Below are positions 25,688 to 38,487 of a stretch of DNA of 64,000 bases, piece by piece. A program made the translations under genes and the position numbers. Below the pieces are notes generated by a model. It worked only from the letters and a program-made list of their open reading frames with translations. It ran no database searches and was not told the origin of the DNA. How positions within the stretch are numbered: position 1 is the first letter of the stretch; every line of letters begins with the position of its first letter. Source of the DNA: Pilaira anomala (Eukaryota > Mucoromycota > Mucoromycetes > Mucorales > Mucoraceae); the NCBI GenBank assembly GCA_025716855.1, contig JAIXMQ010000079.1, positions 41,540-105,539 of the forward strand, in the 5' to 3' direction.

Positions 25688-27200
25688 GGTTATAACACTT
25701 TTCATCTAAACCCCGTTTTTTTTTTTTTTTACAACTTTAGTCAAATATCCTGCAAGCGAAAGAGCGTGTTTTTATTGCCGCACTTTATATCGGACATACT
25801 GAACAAGAATTGGTAAGTTGATATATATATATATATTATTTTTTTTTAAATTTAATCATAAATGTTTGAATTAGGTGGATACGATTCGATTAGCACTTGA
25901 TAAGACACCTGAATTACAAGTGCATGTATTGATTGATTGTTTGCGTGGTACAAGAGTATCAAAAGGACAAAGTTCTGCTACTTTATTATTGCCTTTAATT
26001 AAAGATTATCCTAATCAAATTAAGGTTTCCATGTATCATACACCTGATTTGACAGGTATATTAAAAAAGGCTTTACCACAAAGATTTAATGAAAGTATTG
26101 GTTTAATGCATTTAAAGGTATATGGTTTTGATAATACTGTCATGTTGAGTGGGTGAGTTTTTTTTTTTTAACGAGTATATACATGTAATATACTAATATA
26201 TTTTATAAGTGCTAATCTCAGCACAGACTATTTTACAAATCGACAAGATCGTTACGTATTATTCAACAAACAACCAGAGTTGAGCTCATATTATCATAAT
26301 TTATTAAAACTTGTTTCGAATTGTTCTTATCAACTATTAGAATCAAATAAATCAAACGAACAACCTTATCAACTTGTCATGAATCAAGGTATATCTGATC
26401 CAGTAAAAGAAAGTAAAAAATATAAAAAGCAGGTGAATTCACTCTTACAACAATTTATAAATACACAACCTACTATTGAATCCAAGCCAAATCATGATAC
26501 AGCAGTATTACCTGTCATTCAAATGGGTCCATTTAATATTAGACAAGATGAAAAATTAACATTACAATTACTTCAAATTGCAGACCAACAAAAGAATTGG
26601 ACAATCGATTTAACTTCTGGTTATTTTAATTTTACTGAAAAATACAAATCTTACATTTTAAATACAAGAGCGAAATTTCAATTCTTAACTGCTTCACCTG
26701 AAGCCAATGGTTTCTTTAATTCAAAAGGTGTTTCTCGATTCTTACCTCCTGCTTACACTTATATAGAGAAAAAGTTTTATAAACAAGTAAAATCAATGAA
26801 AAGACAAAATGACATCTCAATTGAAGAATACAAGAGACCTGGTTGGACTTATCATGCAAAAGGCCTTTGGGTCAAGTTCAATGATGGTTTACCTTATATC
26901 ACCATGATTGGATCTCCCAATTTTGGTCAAAGATCAAGTGAGCGTGATTTAGAAGCACAAGCGATGGTTATTACTGAAAATAAAGATTTAAGAAATGCCC
27001 TACACAAGGTAAATTAAAAAAAAAAAGCTGTATCTATTTAAATTATTAACAAACCTTTATATATATATATATATATATAGGAAGTTGGCTTGTTACATAA
27101 GCACTCGCAAATCGTTTCAAATGAAACATTTGCTAAAGTGGATAGACAAGTACCTTACGGTGTAAAAATTGCTACTGCATTTGTAAAGACAATGTTATAA
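25494..27200 (+). CDS. PGS1: Phosphatidylglycerophosphate synthase, mitochondrial
   Basis: Five exons (25494-25661, 25741-25812, 25875-26152, 26210-27008, 27081-27200) join to 478 residues. The enzyme makes phosphatidylglycerophosphate from CDP-diacylglycerol and glycerol-3-phosphate, the committed step of cardiolipin synthesis. It belongs to the phospholipase D superfamily: two HKD motifs are visible, HLKVYGFD followed by SGANLSTDYFTNRQDRY, and HAKGLWVKF followed by GSPNFGQRSSERDLEAQ. The N-terminus (MLKLRSFSTSCAKK) is basic and Ser-rich as expected of a mitochondrial presequence. Length matches the yeast protein (about 520). The third intron splits the glycine just before ANLSTDYF, after the first HKD. 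Start chosen at the ATG that opens the presequence. Confidence 0.93.
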
Positions 27201-27545
27201 TTTTAAAATAAAGTTTTCTGTGGAAATAGAGTGCGAGAAGTTCAGTTTACTTTATGCATTAATAAAATTTACTTTTTTTTTTTTTTTTTCAGTAGACAAC
27301 TTGTTGCATAAAGTAAAGTTTTCCTTGATACGCGTTTTTAGATCTTGTACAGGTAATAAATTTAGTTTTATATCTTAGATTTAAAAAGCACAAAAGTGCC
27401 ACCACAAGGTTTTGTCTTTGCATTATAAAATTTTGAGAAATCAATCAAGTGTGACTGTAAGGAATTACGTTTCCTAATAATGCGCGTTTGAACTTATTCC
27501 CTTTTTTTCTTTTCTTTTTTCTTTTTTTGCTTAAAACAAGTTAAA
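27201..27545. other. Intergenic gap PGS1 to UFD2
   Basis: About 345 bp with T-tracts near 27272-27289 and 27499-27528. It contains the PGS1 3' end (AATAAA near 27208) and the UFD2 promoter. Nothing else is visible. Confidence 0.6.
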
Positions 27546-28151
27546 ATGGATAATACAGATCAACCTATATCTGATTCTGAACAGGTATATGCTTTGTGTA
27601 ATATTTTACACTTTCTTTCTAACCCTTTTTTCTCTTTTAGATTCGACTTAAGCGTTTAGCTAAACTTCAACAGGCTGCATCATCACCTAAACCTGAACAA
27701 ACTAAGCCAACTTCTCCTTCTACCAGCAGCAAACCAGTTCTTCAGACATTAGATGAATTAGTTCCTTCTCAGAGATCTGTACCTAAAAAAAAAGTGGTTG
27801 TGCCAGAGGTAGAAAAGCTGCCCTTCCTTTTTTTTTTTTTTTTTATTTATTTATTTACTTGACAAGTTTGACTGATAAAGCAAGTTTTCATTTCTTTTTA
27901 GAATCGAGAGGAAGTGAAAAAATCAACACCAGTACAGTCACCCGTTGTTAAAGTAAAGCCTTCAAAGAGCTTTGAAGACTGGCAAGATGATGTACTTTCA
28001 CGTATTCTTCAAGTGACTTTAAATGTAACTATTTTGTTTTACCATTTCTCTTTTTTATGTAAAACTCATTGTCTATTATAGCCTGAAAATATGTACAAGC
28101 AAGGAAAATGTGTTTATTTATCTGGATTAGAGAATGAATTAATAGAAGAGC

Positions 28152-28195
<44 letters not shown>

Positions 28196-31100
28196 GAGTC
28201 CTAACCAAAAATAAAAAATCTAATTTTTATGCTAGAACCTCACCCAAATAAACTCTCACAACAATATTTGGATCGTATTATTGTTGCGAGATTATCAATG
28301 GATCCTAATGAATCACACGATGAACTTCCAAAGGATATTTCAAACACACTTTTTACTTTACATTACGACTACCTCTTACAATGTTGGAGACAAGCACATG
28401 ATATTCGTAAAAACACCTTGTTGAGAAGCAAAGTAAGGATATAAACTATAATTGCCCTTCCTCCTCCCCCCTCCCCCAGTCACTCAGATCTAACATTTCT
28501 TTCTGTTTACATAGAATTTGGAAGAATCTGTATTGACACAAAGATTAAGTGTATTAGATAATGTAAAAGCTTTATTAGTATCTTATTCAGGTCTTGTTCT
28601 TCAGATTCCAGACATGTTTCCTCAAGTAGATAATGGGTCTTTAGGACCTCAACAACTTGTACCACGTCTTAAATCTCAACCTGATACAGTACAAGGATTA
28701 CCTTCAGAATACCTTGATGAATTTGTTGCTCGTTTTGATCATGATGGATTAGACGATGTGCTTGGACCTGCTATTGTATTACTTGCTAGAGAACTATGCA
28801 ACCAAAATATCTTGGGAGAAGTAAAACCCAGTATTCAATCTATTGCTTACTTGTGTGAAAGAAAACCTATTGCGGCCATGTTGACTCATCTGCCTGAATT
28901 CAACCCTGAAAACGTCACGGCAAAAAATATGGAAGAGCTTTCAGTACTCGGTCCATTATTTAGATTGAGTGTTTACCCTGATGCAGCACCCAAAGTAGCC
29001 GAATCTTATTTTCAAAATGCAGAGAATAGAAATGCAGCTGATATTGCCTCTTGTAAGAATGGATTAAGAGGTAGCGTGCAAAACATTCAACGCTCAATGT
29101 TTGGTATTGGTAACTCAATTGTACGTACAAATGCGGATTCTAGAAACAAGTTGTTGGATTACTTTTCTCATATCATTCGATTAAATGAAAAGAGAGCTCA
29201 AATGCAAGTGGATACTCAAACGGTTTCTTCTGATGGATTTATGCATAATATTGCCGCCGTACTTTTAATGTTTTGTGATCCTTTTCTGGATATTCGTGCT
29301 TCCAAAATTGATAAAATTGATCCTACTTATTTCCGTACTAGCAAACGTATTGATATCTCTGAAGATACTAAAATTAATGCTACAAAAGAACAATCAGATG
29401 CTTATTATGGACAAGTACAAGATTTAAAAGGTAAAAAAACAAAAATGCGGATGGCTTTTTTTTTATTACTGTTTAACTTGAACCCGTTTTTGTAGCCCAT
29501 AATTTTATTACCGAGTCTTTCTTTATAACACTTTCTTTCATGCATTATGGTCCTATTCGTGCCTTGGTCAATTACAATGGATTTATCAGAGAATATAACG
29601 AAGTCAAGAAGCAAAGCGAAAAGGCTCAACAAGATGCTATTGCTCAAGCTAATGTAAATACCTTTTTAATTTAATAATGAATGGTCTAGTTAACAAACTC
29701 TTTTTTTATATATATATATTTTTAAAAAAAAATCTTAGACCCCTCAAGGTATCATGAGTGAATTTGTTGCAAAGAGAATGAAGGAAAAGTTTGATCAAAT
29801 GACAACCTATCGTTTAGCTTATGAGACTATGTTATTAGATCCTTCTTTTTTAACAGAGGCTTTAAGATTTTATGACTTGGTAATGGCTTGGATGGTACGT
29901 ATTGTCGATTCTAAGCATAAACATCCTTGGGAAAAGGTACAATTACCTTTACCTGAAACTGTTCCTGATGCATTTGCTATGCTTCCTGAATGGATTATCG
30001 AAGATATTGTTGAACTCTTTATCTTTATTGGAAAGTAAGTTATATTTGTAAAAGAGATAGAAAAAAAAAAAGATTGAATACTGATAATAAGTTAGGTATG
30101 GGTATGAAACTCATGTAATGAATCAATGTCCCCATGACGAGCTTGTTACATTTATTATTACATTTTTAAGAAGTAACAAATACGTTAAAAATCCTTATTT
30201 GAAGGCCAAATTAGTCGAGGTAATACTCTTATTATAGTGCTATTCTGATTTCGGCACGAATATTAATTTTTTTTTTTCTTCAATAGATTCTTTTCTTCTT
30301 TACATATCCAATTGCAAAAGGAGTTCCTGGGGAATTAGAATCAATTCTAAACTCTCATCCTTTAGCTTTACAACACCTCGTACCTTCTTTAATGAATTTT
30401 TATGTTGGTATGTTTCTTTTTTTAGTAAGATAAGAAAAAGATATTAACATATTATTTGATAATAGAGGTGGAACAAACTGGCGCTAGTTCTCAATTTTAT
30501 GACAAATTTAACATTCGATATAATATTAGTCATATTATGAAGACTATTTGGAACCACCCTGCTCATCGTAAAAAATTAAGAGAAGAAAGCATGTAAGTTT
30601 TTTTTTTTTTGAGGAAAAAAAAAAAAAAAAAAAAAAGGATATGATGACCCTAATATAGCTCTCTCTTTTTTTTTTGGCATAGGAATTCTGATATATTCAC
30701 TCGTTTTGTAAACATGTTGATGAGTGATGTTACATATCTTATGGATGAAAGTTTGAGTAAACTTACAGAAATTCATCAAATCCAATTAGAAATGAAAAAC
30801 CATGCAGCTTGGGAAGCACAGACGCCTGTAAGGGTAATTTATTTAACTGTTTGTTTACATGAATTAACACATCCTATTTTCTAAAGCAATACCGTCAAGA
30901 ACGTGAAGGCAGTCTTCCTTCTCTTGAGCGACAAGCCCAATCTTATGTCGCGCTTGGTAAAGAAACAGTCCATATGTTAAAATACATGACGGCTGAAGTT
31001 ATTCAGCCTTTCCTCGTCAACGAAATTGTGGACCGCTTAGCTGCCATGTTAGATTACAACCTTGTTCAACTTGTAGGACCAAAATGTACCGAATTGAAGG

Positions 31101-31708
31101 TTGCCAATCCTGAAAAATACCATTTTGAGCCACGTAAACTTTTATCAGAAATTATTGATGTTTATCTCAACTTGAATTCTGAAAAATTCGTAGAAGCAGT
31201 TGCTCGTGATGGTCGATCTTATAAAAAAGAATATTTTTCTAAGGCAGCTTCGATTTTGCAAAAACATGGATTAAAACAAGCTGACGATATTCATGCCTTG
31301 GAGAAATTTGTGAATCGCGTAGAAATTGCAATTCAAAGTGGTGCTGAAGAAGAAGAGGAATTGGGCGAAGTTCCTGATGAATTTTTGGATCCCATTTTCT
31401 TTACTTTAATGGAAGATCCCGTTTTATTACCTACTTCAAGTGTTATTGTAGATAGAGGAACCATTCGTACTCATTTACTTGGTGATACTCGTGATCCATT
31501 CAATCGTATGCCATTATCTATGGATATGGTTCAACCTGGTAAGAATATTTTCTTTTCCACTCTCCCCCCCCCCCCCTTTTTTTTTCTTTAAGTGAATTAA
31601 TATATCCTATCTCAAATAGCTGTCGAATTAAAAGAGAAAATTACTGCATGGAGGGCAGAACAAAAGAGTAAAAAGAACAATGTCATTAGTATGGATACCA
31701 CCCCATAA
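27546..31708 (+). CDS. UFD2: Ubiquitin conjugation factor E4 (U-box)
   Basis: Fourteen phase-consistent exons span 27546-31708 (27546-27584, 27641-27808, 27902-28024, 28082-28154, 28236-28432, 28515-29430, 29496-29653, 29739-30034, 30096-30219, 30297-30417, 30466-30592, 30683-30827, 30887-31538, 31620-31708), giving about 1075 residues. The C-terminus is a U-box: VPDEFLDPIFFTLMEDPVLL, then DRGTIRTHLLGDTRDPFNR. The large helical core matches Ufd2, for example FEDWQDDVLSRILQVTL near the N-terminus and LNLNSEKFVEAVARDGRSY before the U-box. Ufd2 elongates ubiquitin chains on substrates handed over by Cdc48/p97. A Pro/Ser-rich N-terminal tail precedes the core. No damage seen; the intron between exons 4 and 5 holds a (TA)n run of about 38 bp. 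Confidence 0.95.
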
Positions 31709-31906
31709 ACGCTTCGTATAAACACATATTAACATACATAAAAAAAAAAATAAAAAAAAACTATTGCAACTTTTTTTTGATTTTTTTTTTATTTTGGTGG
31801 ATTTTTTTTTAATTCTATACACAATATATTTTTTCTGTTGCTGTTGGTGGTGATGGTGGTGTTGATGGTTGTGGTAATTAGGGTTATATATCTATTCGGC
31901 TGCTAT

Positions 31907-32304
31907 TTAATTAGTTGCATTCTTCTTCATAATAACTGGAGTTTTACGAGAAACGTAAGGTCCAAGCTATAAATGACATGTTAACATGTTTGTGTTTATA
32001 TATATATATATATATATATAAATAAAGCCGTAAAAAAATTATACATACTGCAAAGTTTTCAAGATCGGGAACAACGAAGCTTCTAACTTTATTCCAGTCA
32101 ACTAAATAACCACCGTTTTTGGTGTGTCTACCCATGGCACCAGAACCAGTACCTATTTATTAAATATATTTTTTAGGCTTTTTTGTTTTCCACTAAATTG
32201 CTTTCTTTCGTTTAAAAATTACCTTTATAGAAATTGTGGCCCTTCTTTGCTGTTAAGGGCATACGGCTTGCACCTCTAGGAATAGCTTTAATGACACCGA
32301 ACAT
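31907..32304 (-). CDS. MRPL27: Mitochondrial large-subunit ribosomal protein mL41
   Basis: Three exons (32304-32223, 32152-32049, 31966-31907) give 81 residues. The sequence IPRGASRMPLTAKKGHNFYK, then GSGAMGRHTKNGGYLVDW and KVRSFVVPDLENF, ending in LGPYVSRKTPV, is the mL41/MRPL27 family. It is small and basic and would be imported into mitochondria. It is convergent with UFD2 (stop to stop about 200 bp). Introns are short and clean. Confidence 0.9.
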
Positions 32305-33373
32305 ATTTAAGTTTAATCAAGTAAAAGTATTCTCATTGCTTTGAAGGCCGGGGTTACAGGGTTATCTGGATAAAAAAAAAGAATAATAGTCACGAAATTG
32401 GATTTGAAATAGCGTTTTTGACAGCTTTCTTTTGAATAGCTTCAATGCGAAATAGCATATTCCTTCTCATAAAAATATTTGGATGAGGATTTTGAATAAA
32501 GTAGCAAACAACAAATACACAGAATTCGACCGGTTTTAAAGCCAATTTACAGCTATTTTCTATTGCTTGTAGTTTCTGACTCTAGTAGTATATTGGATAT
32601 TTGGGGAAAGGATTATTGTTCATTATTATGCCACAGCCATGCCACAATCACTACTTGATATATGATTCAATATTAAATTAACTATTTCTTGTATATAATA
32701 TGAAAGTATCTAACGTTAATTTAACTAATCCAAAACAGCTAATGAACTATATAAGATGTTTGTTTTATTTAATACAGTGTAATGTACTACAGTAACTTTT
32801 TCCTCGTGTGAAATGAGCAGAAATGTCGAATTCCGATAGAGATATTCTTAGATACAACAATTGGGAATAGATAATCATCTTTTAATAGTTACAATAGATT
32901 GGTACCAAGTTCTGGCAATTATCTGATAAAATTCTTTACATAGTATCACACATTTATTTTTGGTACGAATGTTTATATTACATATTGTATAAATCTTATA
33001 TACAGAGTTAGTTATTTCAAAGATAGTTACATATAATAAAAGAAATTTCGACAATTATTAGAACCGAATTATACATATATATGGATTTGAGTAGTTTCGA
33101 TGCAAATATACCGGTAAATGAATAGTTACCTATCTCATTATATATCTTTGTTCGAGCCACAGATCCTACTAATCCTGCTGCCTATGTATGTATGTATGTA
33201 CATACATACTTTTATTGTAAAATCGTTTCAAATAGTTACAAATCTACATTGTATTATAAAATTTAAGAGTATCAAATAAATATTAACTACTAACATTTAC
33301 AAAGGAAAAAAAAAGTTCTCTTATGTATTAAGTGTATAAAATATTTATTAAATTAATTTAAGTTAATATGTAT
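32305..33373. other. Intergenic region with a decayed duplicate fragment
   Basis: No gene is visible in this 1.07-kb stretch. The part near 32780-32870, read on the minus strand, is about 80 percent identical by eye to 40690-40790 on the plus strand, both about 500 bp beyond the stop codons of secreted-family members. The shared core includes TTTCACACGAGGAAA versus CTTCACACGAGGAAA. A short ATGT/TACA palindromic stretch lies at 33184-33208. Confidence 0.55.
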
Positions 33374-34182
33374 TTAACGAGGAGAGTTACATTTTCCAGA
33401 GATACATGATTCTTTACAATCATCGCTAGTCTTACAACAGTAGTTCTTAAGACCATTTCCTTTGTTCTTGCCATAGGAGCCAGAGATACAAGTAGAAGGA
33501 TTTTTGATAGGCTCATTACACTTTCCAGAGATACATGATTCTTTACAATCATCGCTAGTCTTACAACAGTAGTTCTTAAGACCATTTCCTTTGTTCTTGC
33601 CATAGGAGCCAGAGATGCAAGTAGAAGGATTTTTGATAGGCTCATTACACTTTCCAGAGATACATGATTCTTTACAATCATCGCTAGTCTTACAACAGTA
33701 ATTCTTGAGACCATTTCCCTTATTTTTACCGTAGGAGCCAGAGATACATGTAGAAGGCTTTTTGATAGGTTCGTTACACTTTCCAGAGATACATGATTCT
33801 TTGCAATCATTGCTAGTTTTACAGCAATAGTTCTTGAGACCATTACCCTTCTTCTTGCCATAAGAGCCAGAGATACAGGTACTGGAATTGATGGGTCCGT
33901 TACACTTTCCAGAGATACAGGACTCCTTACAATCGTCACTTGTCTTACAGCAATAGTTCTTGAGCCCATTACCCTTCTTTTTATTGTAAGAGCCAGCAAT
34001 ACAAGTAGGCGCAGAGGTGGGGGCAGAACTGGTAGTAGAAGATGAAGCAGTGGTTGTTGTTGTTGTTGTTGTCGTTGTTGTTGTAGGCTCCACGGTAGTT
34101 GTGGTAGTAGTTGTTGTTGTAGGTTCCACAGTAGTTGTTGTTGTAGGTTCCACGGTAGTAGTAGTAGTAGTAGTAGTAGTAG

Positions 34183-34213
<31 letters not shown>

Positions 34214-34600
34214 AGTAGGTTCAATGGTAGTAGTTGTGGTGGTGGTACCTACAATTTTCTGATTACAATTATAGGTACGTATATTATTTTCAGTAGATAA
34301 AAGGACACATGGATAATCCCAATCACTAAATTCTGAATGAGTAATTTTATCCAATATAATTACACCATCAACAGGTCTTGAATTAAGAACTACAGTCAAA
34401 TCATCACAGACACCCGTAGGTATTTCCATCTGTCCAGGGATAAACAGAAAGCAAATTCTACCACAATCTGGTTCTAATAGACGTCTTATGCAACCAGCAG
34501 TATTCCCTAATCCACTCTCCAATGTAACTTCAAATGATGGAGCGGCAGCAATAGCATGAAGAAATCCTAACAGAGCTATAAAGACCTTCAAAAAATACAT
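33374..34600 (-). CDS. Secreted modular protein A: head, poly-Thr stalk, five 6-Cys modules
   Basis: A single-exon, 408-residue protein. It starts with a signal peptide (MYFLKVFIALLGFLHAIAAA), followed by a head of about 100 residues with six cysteines, then a nearly pure Thr stalk interrupted by VEPT motifs, then five tandem modules of about 43 residues. Each module reads C-x16-CC-x5-C-x3-C-x4-C (for example NYCCKTSNDCKESCISGKC). The stalk is expected to be heavily O-mannosylated, so the protein is likely a wall or surface protein with a Cys-knot-like array at its end. I do not recognise the family by name. Module DNA is nearly identical between copies, indicating recent expansion. Relatives lie at 37069 and 39126, and a decayed one at about 35.1-35.6 kb. 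Confidence 0.82.
33391..34019 (-). repeat. Tandem 129-bp repeats encoding the Cys modules
   Basis: Matching points fall at 33391, 33520, 33649, 33778 and 33904, so the period is 129 bp except for one unit of 126 bp. Units one and two (33391-33648) differ at only a handful of positions, mostly third-codon changes. This is a coding minisatellite whose copy number could vary between strains. Confidence 0.85.
34080..34240 (-). repeat. ACN trinucleotide repeat encoding the poly-Thr stalk
   Basis: The stalk of protein A is encoded by mixed ACA/ACT/ACC runs (GTT/GTA/GTG on the plus strand) broken by GAACCTAC (VEPT) units. Similar tracts encode the stalks at about 37440-38210 and 39505-39775. Their reverse strand is open as poly-Val, which is only an artefact. 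Confidence 0.75.
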
Positions 34601-35084
34601 AATGGATTTAAATATAATTTAAGCTGTAAATAAAAGAATGATTAAAAGAAACTGGTTTCTTTTTATGTCTGATTTTTTTTTCTTGATGACGGGTGGATCC
34701 TTAAATAGCTTGCAACATAACGATAAGAGAAATAGAAAGATAAAAATAACAAAGAACATGTCATATTACCTTAGGAGGGAACAAATGCGACACAAGATTC
34801 GAAATTTATCTTTTAAGGCCGATCCTTAGAAGGCAAGATCTTCGAAAAATGAAGTTAGTACGTATAACATTTATTTAATCAGCAGATAGAGCGAATAGTT
34901 ACATTAATAAAACATATTCTCAGAAATTATTGCACTTATATGCCTTATATATATGTATAATTATTTCTACTACAAAAGCGTATAAAAGATTGGATTTTAA
35001 GCGCTTCATTATATTCAAGAATTGGGAAAGAAAAATGGGGGGAGGGAGTGAAAGCTTTTATAATAGCAACTTTTCAATTATAAA
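34601..35084. other. Upstream region of secreted gene A
   Basis: About 480 bp holding the presumed promoter of protein A (minus strand). AT-rich; open frames here lack any recognisable protein character. Nothing else is supported. Confidence 0.5.
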
Positions 35085-35570
35085 AAAGAGATTTACACTT
35101 TCCAAATATATGACTATTTACGGTCATTACTTGTCTTATAACAAAAATAGTTTTGGAGACTATTACCCTTTTTTTATTATATAATCCAGAGATACATGTA
35201 AAAGAATTGATGTGTCTATTACATTTTTGAGTGATACAGGACACCTTGTAATTGTTGCCAGTTTTACATAAATGGTTTCTGGGTTGAATACTTACCAATA
35301 CAAGTAGGTCTAGAGGTGGAAATAGAGCTGGTCGTATTAGATGGCGATATTGAAGAGATGAAGTAGCAACAGTCGTATAGTGACAGGGACTAGATTTGGT
35401 AGAGGAAGCAATGTAATCTTTAACTTTAAGTAAATTTGTAACAGGAGTAAGAGTAGCAATGTTGTGTATAGTGAAAGTTTTTGTTGTTGTAGTTCTAATA
35501 GTCTCAGTATTAGATGCAATGGTAATAAGCGCACGGTTGTCATTTCTAATATATATTCCACTCACTGACT
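35085..35570 (-). pseudogene. Decayed member of the secreted Cys-module family
   Basis: On the minus strand a Thr/Ser-rich remnant is followed by traces of two Cys modules. The first keeps HLCKTG..YKVSC and KCNRHINS; the second keeps TCISGLYNKK but then shifts frame. In the shifted frame GNSLQNYFCYKTSNDRK and FGKC can still be read, interrupted by a stop. Cysteines are lost and frames are broken, so no product is expected. It lies between proteins A and B and shows the family was once larger here. Confidence 0.7.
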
Positions 35571-35589
35571 TCAAAAACTTCCTACCAAT

Positions 35590-37068
35590 AAAAACGTTTA
35601 AGTATTTCACCCACAAAAGAATGGGTGAGGTAGAGTGCCTTTTTTTCACCCAAATAATTATATTACCTAAATTCCTTCACAAAACCCCCTAAAGACCGCT
35701 TACATATCAAACATAATTTTATTGTTCAACAGCTTGAAGAATATTAGTATGAGGGCGAAGTAACAAAAGTGTTAGAGCCCGAGATTAACAAAAGAAGATT
35801 AACGCATAAATTTTAGACTTTTTGTTTTTTAAAAGTGGGTAAAAGTTATAATTGGCTATTTAATATTTCACCCATTTCGATAGGTGAAATAATTTTTTAT
35901 TAGAAATGATATTTTTATTATCAATTTTTTAAACGACTGTAATTTCACAGGATCAAGTCTGAACAATAATTGGAATTATTTTGATAACAAGATGAGAAAA
36001 AGCTTCATACTCAAAAATGCAATTGTCATGAACTTTATCTGTCCAAAAAGTACGTTCTCATCTATCAATGATATAATTTTTTAATTATAATCATTCTATA
36101 AGATACCTTTACAGTCGCAGTAGCTTAAATCAATTTCAAAGAAAGTATAAAAGTATTTAAAAGATGCAAATGAACTCAAGTACTTTGTTTTTTTTTTATA
36201 AATCGAGTTGGTTCATCTTAAACTGGTGTATAGAACTTATCATTGAACAACTCTGGTTTTTTTTTTTTGTTGTTTCGGGATGTGCCTTAAATGGTCCGTA
36301 TAACATATTAAAAAACTCCTTCCCAATTGGTGTGTCTATATTTAAAATGTACAAAATGTTGAAAACATGATCTCCCACCTTAGAAAGGAAATGAAGGTAT
36401 ACAAGTGAAGACAATCATTTTTGGATTACACATTTTTTTAATGAATTTTTTTTATCTGAAAAAAACATACATATATACATATTGACATATCATTTGGGTT
36501 ATTTCTATAAGTCTTAGCATATAGTTATTGCCCTATGCACATATATTAAGAAATATTCAGAGTGAGATAGCTGTTTGAATGTGAGTAAAAAGGTATCTAG
36601 CTATGTAAGTCAAGCGACCATCTTCTTTTTAAGGCAGAGGATATGAAATTTTAGACGACGGAGCTTTGAGCCCTTGCATTGGCGGACAAAATAAAGAAAA
36701 AGGAAATATAGGTGTCAGATTTTGTGTATTTTTGAGCCATAATTAATGAATCTTTATTCTCATAAAAATTTAATAATAAATACTTCACAGTGTCTTTGTT
36801 TATACTAAGTAATACTACTAGTAAGCTTCAAATTAACTTTAATTTTATCAAATAGTCTATACATATACGAGCTAGACTTCAAAAGGTTTTACTAATATGA
36901 TGTGTTGTATTATTTCATCTTCAGCATTTTTGTATTTTAACTTTTTCCTTTTTTGATAAGTGACACGAATGATTAAAGTACCGTTTTTCAAAAAAAAAAA
37001 ATCGAAATAAAGCAAATCAACTCACTTCAATTCCTCTCTTTTATTAATCGAATCTAGAACTAGATACA
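35590..37068. other. Intergenic region with CACCCA/TGGGTG hairpins
   Basis: No gene is supported in this 1.5-kb stretch. Short inverted repeats built on the same core occur at about 35606-35630 (TTTCACCCAC ... TGGGTGAGG) and 35868-35892 (ATTTCACCCA ... AGGTGAAAT), with a further single TTCACCCA at about 35645. A poly-A run at 36992-37002 lies close upstream of secreted gene B. An open frame at 36164-36370 is low-complexity. Confidence 0.5.
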
Positions 37069-37999
37069 ATGCATTTCTTAAAGGCTTCTATAGCTGTCAT
37101 AGGGCTTTTACATACCGTTGCTGCTGCCGACCCATCCTATTCCGTGACTGTGACCACAGGTCCAACTTTTGGACAAGATACTGTTTGCGTAAAAAGTAGT
37201 ATTGAAGGATGTAGTGCTGATTGCTCAAAGTTTTTTAATAACAAACCAATTTTAATGGTTCTCGGTGGATGCAAATATCCTATTATAGTTGATTGGAGAG
37301 TAGTTGATGGTGGAGTACGCTTAATTGATAGTCTTACTCCTGCCATTCAAAATGGTGAAACGCATCCATGTACTATGGGATATACCAATAACGTAATTTA
37401 TGATTATGCTTGCTATTTGAAGCTTGCAAAACCTAAGCCCATCACGACTACCACTATTGAAATAACGGATACAGAAGATCCTACTATGACCACAACCACT
37501 GACACAACCACTACTACTATTATTACTGCTGAGCCAACAATCATTGAGCCTACAGCTACTACTACGATTACCGTAGAGCCTACAACTACTATTACGACTA
37601 CCGTAGAGCCTACATCAGCTATTACTACTGTGGAACCAACAATAACAACTACTACCGTAGAACTAACAATAACTACTACTACTACTACTGTTAATCCAAC
37701 AACAATTACTACTACTACTGTTAAGCCAACAACAACAACTACTACTACTACTGTTGCGCCAACAACAACTACTACTACTACTACTGTTAAGCCAACAACA
37801 GCAACTACTACTACTGTTACGCCAACAACAACAACTACTACTACTGTTAAGCCAACAACAACTACTACCACTACTATTAAGCCAACAACAGCAACTACTA
37901 CTACTATTAAGCCAACAAAAACAACAACAACAACTACTACTACTACTACCACTACTATTAAGCCAACAACAGCAACTACTACTACTATTAAGCCAACAA

Positions 38000-38030
<31 letters not shown>

Positions 38031-38487
38031 TGCTAAGACAAAAACAACAACTACAAATACAAAAACAGCAACTACAAATACAAAAACAGCAACTACAAAG
38101 ACAAAAACAACAACTACTAAGACAAAAACAACAACTGCTAAGACAAAAACAACAACTGCTAAGACAAAAACAACAACTGCTAAAGCAACGACAACAAAAA
38201 CCACTCGTACCTCATCTTCTACTACTAGTCCTGCACCCACCTCTACGTCTACCTGTATTGATGGATCGTTCAATAAAAAAAAGGCTGATGGACTCAAAAA
38301 CTATTGCTGCAAGACTAATGACGATTGCAAGGAGTCCTGTGTCTCTGGAAAATGTAATGGACCTACCAATTCTTCTAAATGTATCTCTGGTTCCTATGGT
38401 ACAAAGAAGAGGAATGGCCTCAAGAACTATTGCTGTAAAACTAGTAGTGATTGTAAAGTATCCTGTATCTCTGGAAAATGTAACTAA
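37069..38487 (+). CDS. Secreted modular protein B: head, long Thr/Lys stalk, two 6-Cys modules
   Basis: A single-exon protein of 472 residues. The signal peptide (MHFLKASIAVIGLLHTVAAA) is followed by a head with cysteines (CVKSSIEGCSADCSKFF, GGCKYPI, HPCTMGY, DYACY) and a stalk of about 250 residues. The stalk starts as TTTT with VEPT and KPT units and turns into (K/A)TKTTTT, which makes its distal part strongly basic. Two C-terminal modules follow the C-x16-CC-x5-C-x3-C-x4-C pattern (NYCCKTNDDCKESCVSGKC; NYCCKTSSDCKVSCISGKC). It is more diverged from A and C than they are from each other. Surface or wall location is inferred from the build. Confidence 0.82.

Noticed and set aside
33184..33208. 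CRISPR-like or tRNA-like short repeats (ATGT/TACA palindrome)
   Set aside because: Only a simple tetranucleotide palindrome; no spacer array and no cloverleaf. No tRNA T-arm motif in a suitable context was found in the window.
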